Positions 39,775-51,680 of a DNA stretch of 64,000 nucleotides are shown piece after piece. Source of the DNA: Apus apus (lineage: Eukaryota > Chordata > Aves > Apodiformes > Apodidae); contig NC_067291.1 of NCBI RefSeq assembly GCF_020740795.1, positions 20,924,780 through 20,988,779 of the forward strand, given 5' to 3'. The notes beneath the pieces were generated by a model that was not told where the DNA came from, did no database searches, and worked only from the letters and a program-made list of their open reading frames with translations. The stretch's first letter is position 1. Each line of letters begins with the position of its first letter. The translations under genes were made by a program, and so were the position numbers.

Positions 39775-39815
39775 CCAATCAGCTGCCGCCGGCACGGGGC
39801 CGCGGCCAATCAGCA
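39775..39815. promoter_or_regulatory. UACA: Two CCAAT boxes (candidate NF-Y pair) upstream of UACA
   Basis: GCGGCCAATCAG occurs twice, with CCAAT at 39775-39779 and 39806-39810, 31 bp apart. They lie about 140-170 bp 5' of the UACA ATG. NF-Y binds CCAAT in either orientation and favours about three-helical-turn spacing, so these are good candidates for core promoter elements. Confidence 0.6.
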
Positions 39816-39918
39816 GGGAGGGGAGCGGGAGGGACTTCCTCGCTCGAAAGCCCGCCCGAGGGGGCGCGGCGGGGGCTCGCCCTGCGCGGAGCCGCCCGCC
39901 CGCCAGGGGGAGCGCCAC

Positions 39919-39934
39919 GGGGGGGGGGGGGGGG
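39919..39934 (+). repeat. Poly-G run of about 16
   Basis: An uninterrupted G tract at the upstream edge of the UACA CpG island. Further G-rich blocks at 39948 and 39965 follow. Such a cluster can form G-quadruplex DNA and is prone to sequencing length errors. Confidence 0.85.
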
Positions 39935-40034
39935 CGTTCTGGGCAGGGGGGCACCACGGAGAGGGGGGGGCTCCCCGGGACTGTCCCTGCCCCGCAGCCG
40001 GGGGACACGGAGTGAGCTGGGGTGCTCAGGGGGA

Positions 40035-40655
40035 GGCTCCGGGGAGAGCTGAGAGCACCCGCCAGTGCCCGAAGGGCTCCAGGAAAGCTGGGGAGGGGCT
40101 TGGGACAAGGGCAGGGAGGGATGGGAGCAGGGGGAAGGGTTTCCAGCTGCAAGAGGGAGCTGGAGATGAGATGTGAGGGAGAAATTCTGGGCTGTGAGGG
40201 TGGTGGGGCACTGGGACACTGGCTGCCCCACTGAATGATAGAACAGCTGGGGTGAGAAGGGACCTCAAAGCCCACCCAGTCCCACCCCCTGCATGGGCAG
40301 GGACACCTCCCACCAGCCCAGGCTGCTCCAAGCCCCATCCAACCTGCCCTTCAACACTGCCAGGGATGGGGCAGCCACAGCTTCCCTGGGCAGCCTGGGC
40401 CAGGGTCTCCCCACCCTCACAGCCAAGACTTTCTTCCCAAAGTCTAGCCTCAATCTCCCCTTTTCCATTTTAAAGCCATTCACCCTCCTCATCCTGTCAC
40501 TCCATGCCCTTGCAAACAGTCCCAGCTTTCCTGTAGCCCCTTCCATCCCTGGCAGTGTTGAAGGGCAGGTTGGATGGGGCTTGGAGCAGCCTGGGCTGGT
40601 GGGAGGTGTCCCTGCCCATGCAGGGGTGGGACTGGATGGGCTTTGAGGTCCCTTC
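40035..40655 (+). mobile_element. CR1 fragment split by a second CR1
   Basis: A plus-strand CR1 tail begins about 40035 and breaks off in CTGGCTGCCCC at about 40230. It resumes with CATCCCTGGCAGTGTTG at about 40543 and ends near 40655. In the 7.8- and 9.9-kb copies the two halves are contiguous, so an insertion divided this element. Confidence 0.85.
40231..40542 (-). mobile_element. CR1 fragment inserted, inverted, inside another CR1
   Basis: Minus-strand CR1 tail whose 3' end is CTGAATGATAGAAC at the left junction. Its 40256-40367 portion is a near-perfect inverted copy of 40544-40652. It interrupts the plus-strand CR1, so it inserted later. Confidence 0.88.
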
Positions 40656-43600
40656 TGTGCCTCTATGCTGGAGCTCCCAGGCCTGCTGGCAGGAGGGACA
40701 AGCTCGGCACTTGCCAGGAGCGGAAAACGCAAAGGGATTGCTGTCCTTGCAAACACCCTCCCCATTAATAAAGGAGGCATTGATTCACAGGAGATCTCAC
40801 CAGCTGAGTAGAGGCAGCGTTTAAAACAATGCAATTAACTCCCTGCTTCTGTGTGAGGAATGTCTGAGGGTGGCACCTTGCTTGCTTTGGTCACAGCTTC
40901 GTTCAGCCCCAAGTCTATTTAACCTCTTTTCATCATGTTACTCACCAGCCTGTCACACACACCAGCCCAGCACTGGGCATCCTGAGGTCATGCACAGTTT
41001 TGAGACTATTTAATTACAACCCATGGGTTGTGTTTAAACTCCAAACCCCTGCTTATTACCACGGATTGGAGCTAGTCAATCAATACACCTCTCTCATACA
41101 CGCAGAGCTGAAGGTAAATGGTGCTGCCTTTCAATCCGCTCAGGCCCGCTGTGTGTTCACACAGCTCAGTTTCTCTGCAGGTGGCCTGGCTGGAGGGAAA
41201 GGCTCCCAGTGTGGTCAATAGGTGCTGCCTTTCCCTGCACATCAGGGTCACTGGGAAACAGCACCAGCTGCTCCGGCATGAAAACCTGCCCCGGGGAAGT
41301 CTCACCCCAGCCTAACCTCATCTAAAAGGGATTAAGCCCAGGTTTAAACTCTTCAGAGCAAGGACGTTCATTCCCTGAATGTCACTTCACCGTTCTGGGG
41401 TTCTCCTCCCTACAGGGCTGGGCTTTCAGGCAGTCTCTCTCCCCCCAGGAGCCACCATGGTTGCCTCCACACTTTCAAGGCACTGACAAGTCCAAGAGCA
41501 GCATCTCCTCAGAGCAGGAATAGAACGCCTCTGGACACCTCAGCCAGCCAGCACCAAGGTGCTCTCTCAGGCCAGTAAGTCCCCTCTGAACCCGGGCTCC
41601 CACCACTCCAGCCTGTCTTGCCATCCTGTCCCACTGGCACAGGAACCTGCCCCTGCCTGGGACACCTCAGGGTGACAGGGTGAGTGAAATGACAGCAGCA
41701 TCTGGAAGCTGCCATGATCAGGACTCCCTGGTTGTTTCCTAGCCATGGCAACACAGGCAGGGGTTTCCTTCCATACAGAGCTGGAAAAGCAAATTCCTAG
41801 AGCATATCCAAGCCACGGCACCTCCAAAGGGTGTTTCCAGAGGATCTGCACACAGAGGAGCCAGCAGTGTCCGTGCCCACTCCCGAATCCCAGGGCAGAG
41901 CTAAACCCCAGCACCCGTCTCCCCTGGGGCAGACAAGCTATTCAAATCAGAACCACTCTGCAGAGCTGCTGCAGAAAACAGTTGGTTCGTTAAAAGCAAG
42001 GTTTTATCACCGAAAGGTTCAGCTTTACAAAATATTATCTGACTCTCAGGACCTTGCTGACAGCAGTAGGCTGCTCCTCCTTCCACCAAACTCATGCTGC
42101 CTAAAGGAAGCTCCTTCTTTGTCAGTCCAAGGGAACTCCAGCCCAAGGGAAAGCAGAATTTTAAGCTCATGTCCTTGCAATCATCCCCTGCTGAGAAGCT
42201 GCACACAGCAGTTGCAGGTGCCCAGCCAATTCCAGAGCCCCTCCTGTCCCCTGGTCCCACGGTCTGCACCACCCAGCTGGGGATCAGCAGCCCCCGCAGC
42301 AAGGGACAGCACCTGCCGGTGAACCAGCTTCCTCCTGCTGGGGGCCATGGCGGGGGAAGCTTGTCCCAGTCCCAGGGTTCTCCCCAGCCAGCTCTGTGCA
42401 GGGTGCATCCCTTCCCCCTTCTCCCTGCTGGGGAAGCAGGGAGCTCCTGACCCGACCCCCACCTCCCAGCCCTGCAGCCGCGGTGCCAGCGCAAGAACCA
42501 GCTGTGCCACCTTAGAGTCCTCGGGACTGGCTGGTCCATTCGTCTGGCATCCAGGGCATGCAGACTCAGGAGGGATCCCAGCCCATCCCCTGCCTCAGCA
42601 GCACCCAGGGCAGCTCTCCATGGCTCACCAGCCCTGGCCAGGCCGTGGCAGGGCAGTCTGGACAGATGTCCATGCTCTGGCCCTTCCCCTGAGCACAGTG
42701 CCAGAACTGCTCCCTGGTTCTGGCCACATCCACCACAGTCTTTTTCTCTGAGCTTCTCACTTTGCTCTCCAAATTAATTCAAGCTGCTGCTGCTAATACT
42801 CTTGGCACGTGGCTCCCCCTGCATCACCCCTCTCCACATCCCATCATCTCCCTGCCTGTCAGCTGGATGCATCCCCATTTGTTCTGCAGCACACTCCCTC
42901 CATCACTCCGTTCCTGGCTCTTGGCTCCCAGTGCCTCGTTCCCTGCTCCTCTGGCCAGACTTCCTCCCAGCTCTCTTGTGACACCAGCCAGCACACACCA
43001 GTCTGCTGCAGCTTGTGCTCACCTCGCGTGGGCACAAACAGCCGAGCACAGCCCGAGGGGGGGGAGATAAGGTCACATCCCTGCTGACAAACAGGGACCA
43101 AAGGGAAACCTGCAGCTCTTGCTGGAGGGGTGTTCCACTGCCTGCCCAGCTCCACATCCTTCTCTCTCTGCGACTTTGTCCTCAAAGCACAGGTTTCCTT
43201 GGCACAGGGAGTGGCACTGCCGGGAGGTCTCCCTGCAGGGCTGCGGGCTCTGGGGGATGCCCAGGAGATGCTCCTGCATCAGCTCTGCTGGGTACATGGT
43301 GGGTGCTGCCCAGGTCCCCAGGGGGGCACTCGGTGCCTTCCAGCAACCACTGCAGCAGCTGATCTGGGCAGGCATCTGGAGCAGCTCCTGACTCTCCACC
43401 TCACCGTGTATCTGCTCAGATGTTTCATTTCTGTGACAACCTTCGCTTGCAGCAGCACAACAAAGGGCATGTTTATTCCAGCAATGTTTGTGTGATAAGT
43501 GCCGAGTTAATGGCACACAAAATGTGCTGGCTGGTTCTCTCCCAGGCCTGGGATCTAATTAATCTCTGGCAAGTTCCCCTGAAATAGAAGGAGTGCTGGC

Positions 43601-44687
43601 CTGCACATCCAGCAGTCGAGACAAACTAATTGGAGCCAAGCTGGAGAGTGAGGCAGGAGGGAGGAAAAGTTCACTGTGGTGGAGGCTGGAGGGTCAGTGC
43701 CAAGCTCTGCCTTCCTGCTCTGTGACAGCAACGTTTGTGCAATTCTCTCACCCCCAGTCAGAGCTCGAGGAAAAGTATTTGAACCAGAGTCACAAAGCTG
43801 GGCGGGCACACGCCCCACAAAGCCAGCTGGTACCAACTGGGAGCAGCAGAGACAGCCCAGCAGCTGTTTCCCACAGGGACCATGACTGCAGGACCTCCAC
43901 CTACACTCAGTGACATCCTCCTGCAGCCAGGCAGGGAGCTGGGAAGCACCCTCTGAACAAGCCACCACGTGGCAACATCCACCTCCAACGAGAGTCTCAA
44001 CAAGCTTTGGTTCTCATCTGTTTTATAAGACAGAGCAGCAGATCAGCCTGAATATATTACACTTCTCCAGGCATCTGGCTTAGCAGTCAGTTTGCAACAG
44101 GACATAACAAAATCAAACCCCTGACAGGGAAACACACTCCTCCCTTTCTGCTTCTGCCTGGGTCATTAAATTACCCAGCCCCTTCCTGCATCACTTGCTG
44201 CCTTAACCAGACAGATAAATTCATCTCCATGCCAGGCACACGGATGGAGCAGGAGATCATTGTATCTCCCTTTGCTCTTGAACACATGAAGGGTGACAGT
44301 CCTCTCTGCAAGGACACTCTGAGGCCTCAAGCTCCCAGGGTTCTTACACCCCATACCCTGCCCAGGATGGGGGCTGTGCCCTGGGCAGGTGTCTCTGCCT
44401 GGTGCCTGGGCTGGGGAGCAGACACGGCCCCAGGAACGTACAAGCAAGTGCTGGTTTCACAGCACCCAACCAAAGCAACCCAGTGTCCAAGCTTTTGATT
44501 TACTCCTTTCACCCCCGTGTTGTTCTGGGTTCCAGGAACGGGAGAAGGGAGGAAACACGTGTAGACAGAAGCCTCAGTGCAGCCAGTGTTTACACCCTGT
44601 GCTCCTGAGCCACCCTGGCCTGGCGCCCAGCTCAGCAAAAAACAAAACCGTGCCAACCTCCTGGGGGCTGGGTCTGACCCGGGCTGC

Positions 44688-44939
44688 CAGCTCTCTGCTC
44701 CGTGCTCCCAGCTCTCTGCTCCGTGCTCCCAGCTCTCTGCTCCGTGCTCCCAGCTCTCTGCTCCATGTTCCCAGCTCTCTGCTCCATGCTCCCAGCTCTC
44801 TGCTCCATGTTCCCAGCTCTCTGCTCCATGTTCCCAGCTCTCTGCTCCATGCTCCCAGCTCTCTGCTCCATGTTCCCAGCTCTCTGCTCCATGTTCCCAG
44901 CTCTCTGCTCCGCGCTCCCAGCTCTCTGCTCCGTGCTCC
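44688..44939. repeat. 21-bp minisatellite, 12 copies
   Basis: Unit CAGCTCTCTGCTCC followed by a variable GTGCTCC, ATGTTCC, ATGCTCC or GCGCTCC. Twelve complete units, perfectly in register. Because 21 is a multiple of three and the unit has no stop in several frames, it produces long artefactual open frames on both strands. Confidence 0.97.
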
Positions 44940-47900
44940 CAGCACCTTTCCCAGAGCAGAGCCCCAGGAAACCCTGCACACCCAGCATAGCACCCAGGCT
45001 GTGTGACCAACAGGGCAGCAGTGGGGGTGCAGACAGGTGGGGTACGACCATCCAGAGCTGTCCTTTGGGCCAGAAGTGGGTGTAGAAGCAGGGGCTGCTG
45101 CCGGCCCCAGGCAGCCAGCAGGACAGGCTGTCCCGTGTGCTCAGGACTGATCAAAACACACCCCAAAAGAAGGAAATGCCCCAAGGAAGGGGATCTGCTC
45201 TGGCAGTGGGAGCAGGTGAAGCTCAGGCTGTGGATGAAGATGGAGACAGGATGGGTGCTCAGCTTTGCCCACACACACATGCTCACAGGGAAGTGGCTAA
45301 TTCCATTTCCTTGAGTGCGTGGGACTCTACTTCCAGTCATAAGGGGAATGTTTTGAAGTATTTCTAGAAAATCTGTACACATTAAGGCATCTTATCTTGG
45401 GTCTCCAAGCCTTGCCAAGCATCTCTGCTGCTGAGAGAAAGCAAGTCTGTTTTCAGAGACCTGCAAGAGCTGTGAGGAGGCAACAGCACTGAGCAACAGC
45501 CAGCAAAGCTGTGGGTTTAGCACTGTGGTCTGCAGCATCTGTGTGATAAATTGTATTAATTAAGCAGCACAATCCAACAAGTGTAAGGCAATTGAGGTTC
45601 CAAGTGAAGCTGAAGGCAGCATGTCACACGGGCTGGAGCTGTGGCTGAGCTCTGTGTAACACACCCAAGGATGTGAGTGCTGTGCAGCCAGAATTAGAAG
45701 CAGCAGTGGGTGAAAGGGACATACCAAAAGCTTTTTTGCATTCCTGATTTTTGCATCAGGAAACCATTGCCATTTGACTCTGGTTCCACACACTGCAAAG
45801 CAAAGTTGTGCCGCCTCTGATTATCAGCAGCAGGAACTTCAGTCAGATACAGCAGCTCCTGTAGCTGAGGAGCTTCTGTCCCGGTGCCCTGGGCAGACCT
45901 GCAGAGGGTGGGACCACAAACAGAGACCCCCGTGTAGCCCCACAAGCCTCGGTGTATTAGCAGAGAGGTTCAGGAATAGCTGTGGAAACAGAAAACATGA
46001 AACAAGCATCTGAGAACTTGGAGACTCTGAACTCCTCCTGTGAGCACTCCCTGACAAGCAGCTCTCCTTGGCTGGTGTGCAGCAAAGGGATCTGCAGGGG
46101 CTGTTTGGTCTGGCAGGCTCCTAAACTGCCCAGCTGCCACGGCCCCCTCTGCTCAGAGCAGGGGCAAAGGGGACATCAGTGACCTCCGTGCTGGACCAGA
46201 GCTGCTGGGGCTGTAGGAGTGACACAGCAAGGGCCAGACAAAGCCCATCACCCCTGGGTGGGTTGGTCACAGAGATAAAGCCTTACCATAAATACAGGGA
46301 GGACAAAGAGAGAGGGTAAAGGAAGTGATAAGGAGCCTAAAGAATGTAAAGATCAAAAGGAACTTGACCAGACCTGAATGCCTTCCTGTGCCTGGCAGAA
46401 CAGCCTGGCCAGGGAGTAACCATGCTCTGGTTTAGTGACTGATTCATTTGCAATGAAAGAGGGAAATGCATCCCTGTGGGAGGATAGTGTGCAAACCATC
46501 TGAGCACTGGCAGAGCTGCAGACAGGTCTTCAGAGAGAGACACTGCTCTTGTTTGTGGGGAGCCAGCCCAGCTCAGAGGAAAACAGCTCACAGGGCTCTT
46601 TGCCACGAGCACATCTTTCTCCATCCTCACAGGATGGGCTGCGCTGGAAACCACAGCTCCTTGGCAACACTGGCCACAGTTTCCAAAGCTTTAGCAGTGG
46701 AGTCAGTAGCAAAGGGAAAGCTCTTCTTGAGCTGTTTCTCCTTGTATGTACGAAGTCTGGGGCTGGACCATCCACAGCTCAGAGCCTCCTTTAAGCTCAA
46801 ACGGATCAACAGCGAAACCGGAGCCCCTTGACCTTCAGTAGCTCCTTCCCACCATGTCTCCTCTTGGGAGCTCCTGTCAGCACAGGAGATGGCCTTGATT
46901 CATTTTTAGGTTCACGAGGAGCAAAGCAAGCAGGGTCCCAGGATAGCAACCATCCAGGCATGGATTTGCAATGTAATAATAGCAACCACAGCGTCTCCCC
47001 CAGTAATCCTGACCAGCAGTGGCTCCTGCAGCCAGAGGAACACCACACAGCCCGCCAAGCCTCGTGAAATAGCTTCATTATCCCTGCTGTACTTTTCTGC
47101 TCTCCATCTGGTCTGAGGGAAACCCGTGGGGTTTGAAATCCCACCTCCTGCTGAGGCAGCAGCTGCACCTGCAGCAGCCAAACTGGGGGCAGCCCCGGGT
47201 TCACAGGGGAGGGAGAACTGGGGGGTGCACAACCTGCTGGGGAGAACAGGAGTGCCCAGGGTGACCACGGGGCTGGCACTCAGCTGCCAGCTCACACCAG
47301 CTCCTGCACTCACTGATTTCATGGTGCTCCTGCAAAAGGAATCTTCCACCTGCCTTTACTGCTTTGGGTCTGGAAAGGAGCTCATGCTGGGCAGCGATCT
47401 TCACATAGACCCAGGAGCTGATCTGGCTGCAGGGCAGGGGCCTCAGCCCTTGGAGCAGCCCTGGAAGAAGGCAGGACACTGTGTCCCAGTTCCCAGGCCA
47501 CCCCACAGCACGCTGGACAAAGACACCAGGCAGTGAGTGGCTGCCCAAAATACCTGCCTGAAACACCTGCCCGTTGGGCTCAGCAGCCACGTAACATGAG
47601 CTGCTCCCTGTGCTGCCAGAGCTATTCAAGGACGGGCTTCTCAAAGTCTTGTCATTTCAAGGGAGAGGGGAAAAAAATATCAGTGGGTCAGAGCATCCAA
47701 ACAGCCTGAGAACTACTCTGAAAGGAGTCCTTCCCTCTGCCCCCCTCACGTGCTGTGGCTTGTGCCAAGAGGCAGGGATGCTCTCAAAGCAGACACCAGA
47801 CACTGTCTCGACAGTCCAGAGCTCCTCCAGCCCCCAAGACACCACATCCCCCCCAGAGGGCACATCTCAGAGCATCCCCCATGGGCTGCTCGTGGGCTGG

Positions 47901-49639
47901 CCAAGAGCTCAGTTCCCTGGCTACATGAGCAGCTTCTGCTCACAGACTTGGTGTCTAAATTCAGGGCTTATTTTTAGCTGGTGAGACTCCAGCCCTGATA
48001 AACAGCTCTTCCTCTCTCTTGGATTTTGTTTGCTCAGTTACTCAAGCAGAGCATGGTATCTGCTTTGTAACTCCATTGATAAAATAACCTCTGCTACCAA
48101 GGCAGCTTCCACTTCCAAATTCCTCCTTGCATGTGGCCTGGGAAGCTGTCAGGAGCAGCCCCAGCAGCAAGGCCCTCTGAAACCACGAGCTCCACAGCAA
48201 CCATCAGCCCTGTGAGCACTGCACAGCCCTGCTCCACCTCTCCAGGGCACAGGCAGCCAAGCACAGCGTCTGCAAGGGGGGGATTCATGGATAAATCCAT
48301 GTCAGTTCCAGATTCGCTGGAGCTGGGTGAACTCTGCTGTAAGGATCCCCCCCCCTACTTCTTACTCCACTCCACAGCAGACAGCTCCCTGGCCACCTCC
48401 TCCTGCCTTTCCAGCTCGAGTGAAAACAGGAGGAGCCTGGCTGATTTCAGCAATATAAACTTCAGAGCCTTGGAAAACAAGGGTCAGGATCAGGCAAGCA
48501 GTGAAAAGTGCTGGAACGAGGGACTGAACAAATAATACTAAGTTATAACAAGTGTTGAAAAATCCAAAGCTCAGTGGATCAAGCCCAGGCACAGACCCTT
48601 TCCTTCTGCAAACTTCTGCCCAGCAAGAATGTGTTTTCAGTGGCTCGGGCAGGTCAGCACAGACGTGCTCTGCCTGCACAGGTGTGCAAGGAAGCTGAGA
48701 TGTGTGTCCTGGTTTGCACACTCAATTACTGCCTGCCTGGATCAACCGGGAGAAAATCCCAGTGTACTTTCTGGTCCCACGAGCCACCCAGGCTGACCGG
48801 TCTCTGGAAGAGAATCTGGTGCCAAGCCACCCTAATCCAAGCACTTTCCTCCTCTGTATTTAGCATTCCTCATAATGGAATTTGGAGCACAGCTAATGCT
48901 GATTAACATTTCCACGTTAGTTATGTCACATAATCTTTTCTCCAGCTGTGGTGGAGACCCAACCCACACCACGTGCACCTGCCCAGCCAGAGCCACCGAG
49001 AATGAAAGGCTAGTATGTTTAAATGATCCAAATAGGGATCAGTTCCTAAAGGCAGGAATGGTGTCCTTACCCTATAAACCTCTGCCTGGATAAAAAGATT
49101 TTGATTGCAGGCTAATCCTGGGGTGGGAAAAGGGCGGGAGGTGATTGGGATGGAGCATGGGAGGCAGCATGAGCGTGGACACCACTGAGGGCTGCAGTTC
49201 TTGGAGGGTGCACTGGTAACAGCCAGCCCAGAAATACAGCATCTAATTTTACACCTGCACTCATTATTCCGTGCTGGGAATTCCGTGCAGATATACTGCA
49301 GCCTAAATTTAGAGCAGGTTACAGACATGGTCTTTGACATGTTAAAAGTAGAAACACACCAAGAGATGCCATGTCCTGGCCCCATCACTCCAGCCTGTTT
49401 GCACTGGGGGCCAGCAGGACACAGCAGGCAGGGCTGGGGGCACCTGCAGAGCTGTGCTCTCCTTGCCTTGGGCTGTGGGCAGGTGAGGCTGCAGCTGCCA
49501 GCTGGGTTCAGCTGGGGCAGGGACAGGGCAGAGCTTCTGCTGTGAAACTCCCATGAGAGAGAACCAGCAGGACAAACTGCTCCCCAGCCACTCCCAAGGG
49601 CTAATTGCAGAGATTGATGGGCCGAGCAGCACAGGAGGC

Positions 49640-49672
49640 TGGGGAGGGGGAGGAGGAGGAGGAGGAGAATCA
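49640..49672. repeat. (GGA)n purine tract
   Basis: GGGGAGGGGGAGGAGGAGGA and further GGA units; short simple repeat in the intergenic region. Confidence 0.85.
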
Positions 49673-50364
49673 TCACCTGCCCTGCAGCCAGGTCAGGTGC
49701 AGGTGGGAGGTTTGGTGGGTCAGGGCCACCCGGTCGTGCTGGTTTGGGCGGTGGAGATACCAGCCCTGGGCTGGGCTGGTGGCAGCACCAGGACATCAGG
49801 ACTGGCAAGGGCTGCAGGCAGGGGCCAGGCAACCCCACGCTCCTCACTCCCAGGGTCCCCAAGGGGCACACGCTGTCACTGACGTACTCACGGTGATCCA
49901 AGGAGCAAACAGGGACCAGCGGGAATCCCTTGCCACTCAGCACAGCTGGGTCCCTGCCATGCACCTCTCCCATTGTGTCCCTCAGGTGGCAGCCCCTGCA
50001 GCTTCCCAGGAGCCCACAGCAAAGGGCTGACTCGTCCCTTAGGCAGCCTCAGAGCCCGGGCAGGGAACAGGGCTCAGCTGCTGAGGACACCAGTGCACTG
50101 AGAGCAGAGCACTGTGCACCCCCTCCCTGCAGCCCCCCCACATGCTCTTGAGGAGGTGAAGCAACAGAGGGCATGGGACAGAACAAAAGGAAAGTCAGAA
50201 GAAAAGCAGTGAAGAGCCCCAGACTGCACAGCACCGGGTTTCATTTGTGGAATCCCTTCCCAGGCACAGCTTCCCCACAGCCTTTCCCACAGCCCCTCAC
50301 ACTTCCCTGCGGAGCCCCAAGGAGCCCTGGGAATTACTGTGATTGTTCAGCAGATCTCCTAAAC

Positions 50365-51350
50365 CCGCGGTGGCAGGGGCGATCCCTCGCGCCCCCAGAG
50401 AGGCAGGGCTGCAGCACGGGGGGCCCTACCCGTCGGGGACATCCCCCCGCGGGAGCTTTGGCTGCTTGTTCCTCCAGGAAAGCAGCAGGGGAAGGAGGGC
50501 TGGAGTCCTGTCACCCCGGCTGTGATCTCTGCCATCCCCAGGAGCTCGGAAGCAGGGAGCGTGCGCCCAGCTTGGTTTGCTCCGGCTCCATGAGCTGACC
50601 TAAGGAAGAAATGACATCCCTCTGCAGCCCCGGGAGGGGGAAGCGCTGCCGGGATGGTTGAGCTGCTCCTGGAAGAACAAACTCATTAGCAAGCAGCCTC
50701 GGTTCCTGGCTTTAGCAACCCTTCAGCACAGACGAGAGGTGAGGAGCAGCGTGGGCTGCAGCCCGGCTCCCCAGGACAGGGACCCCTCCCCACTCGTGGT
50801 GCCAGTGGGTGCTGCCCAGCCCAGGGCTCCCAGCCCCACCGAGCAGCTGGTGGGACTGGAGGGGGATGAGAAGCCGTTTGGGAAAGGCTGGGGCAGGGGG
50901 CTCGGGCTGCTGCCCTTCCGTGCCTGCCGGGCCGCCCCGCTCCCGCACACGGGCAGGGCTGCGGTTTGAAGAGCACTCGATGCTGCAGGCACATCCACGC
51001 ATCCCCCGGCCCCACGGCAGGGAAGCTGAGCAGAAACACCGGGACCCTCGGCCCAAGGGAGCAGGGGCAGGCACAGCCCCGCAGCAGCGCAGCAGGGCTG
51101 CCACGTCCCCTGGCTCCCGGGAAACGCCAGGCTGGGCTGGGACTTCTCAGCCCGAAAGACGCCCCTGAAAAGCCCGTCCCCTCCTGCCCCTGAGCAGGAG
51201 GAGGCTCGTACCCTTCCTCCTCCCCCAGCCCCTGCCGGGGGCTTTCGTTCAGCGCCAGCTGGAGGAGGTGACAGAGAAACCCCCCCGGGCCGTTCCTCTG
51301 CTGCAGTTTATCTTCCTCCCGTGCTCGCTGTGAATCTTCCCAAAGATGCC
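50365..51350. promoter_or_regulatory. CpG-rich block in the UACA-MORF4L1 intergenic region
   Basis: By eye this stretch holds some 50-60 CpG dinucleotides and is clearly enriched over its flanks, with clusters such as CCCGCGG, CTCGCGCCC and CCCCCCGCGGGAGC. No coding exon could be matched. It may be an orphan CpG island marking an unannotated non-coding transcript, an alternative UACA promoter or an enhancer, or just GC-rich sequence. Confidence 0.4.
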
Positions 51351-51680
51351 AACCTTGGGGAACGGGCTGGGGTTTCCTCTGTGGCTTCTCTCCTTTCCTT
51401 TCTTTCCCTCCTGTGCTACAGACCAGTCTCTATCCTTCACACAGACATTTGTCAGCAATGGGGAGGCTGAGGTGATGCTTGGCAAGCAGCTCCAGAGTTA
51501 CTGAGCAGGACACTCAGGCTTCCCAGAGGGACACGACATTCCTCAGAGGATCTGTTCCCCAGACATGCTGTGTCTCCAGGCTCTCAGAGCTGATGTAAGA
51601 TGCCAAGGGGGGAAAAAGAGAAGGGGAACACCACGGAAATCAAAACCAAGCAGTGCCACACAGCAGAGCTGCTGGAGGGT

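Larger units (their letters stand above)
38700..40030. promoter_or_regulatory. UACA: CpG island over the UACA promoter and first exon
   Basis: CpG-dense, extremely GC-rich sequence centred on 38.88-39.90 kb around the UACA start codon, with repeated GGGCGG/CCCGCC GC boxes. No TATA box is evident. This fits a TATA-less housekeeping-type promoter. Many long overlapping open frames on both strands here result from the absence of AT-rich stop codons and are not genes. Confidence 0.9.

Noticed and set aside
38829-40338. Several open frames of 180-383 codons on both strands
   Set aside because: They lie in the CpG island, read as Pro/Arg/Ala/Gly low complexity and overlap one another. Absence of stops follows from base composition.
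44327-45382. Long minus-strand open frame (351 codons) and plus-strand partners over the minisatellite
   Set aside because: The length is produced by the 21-bp tandem repeat, which is stop-free in several frames. The flanks show no family motif and no splice logic.
43080-49920. Similar AACAGGGACCA segments near 43.09 and 49.91 kb as a dispersed repeat
   Set aside because: The shared stretch is only about 12-25 bp and could be chance or a tiny relic.
48921-49973. 350-codon minus-strand open frame
   Set aside because: GC-rich intergenic composition, Cys/Pro/Leu/Ser-biased translation, no recognisable domain, and competing frames on the other strand.
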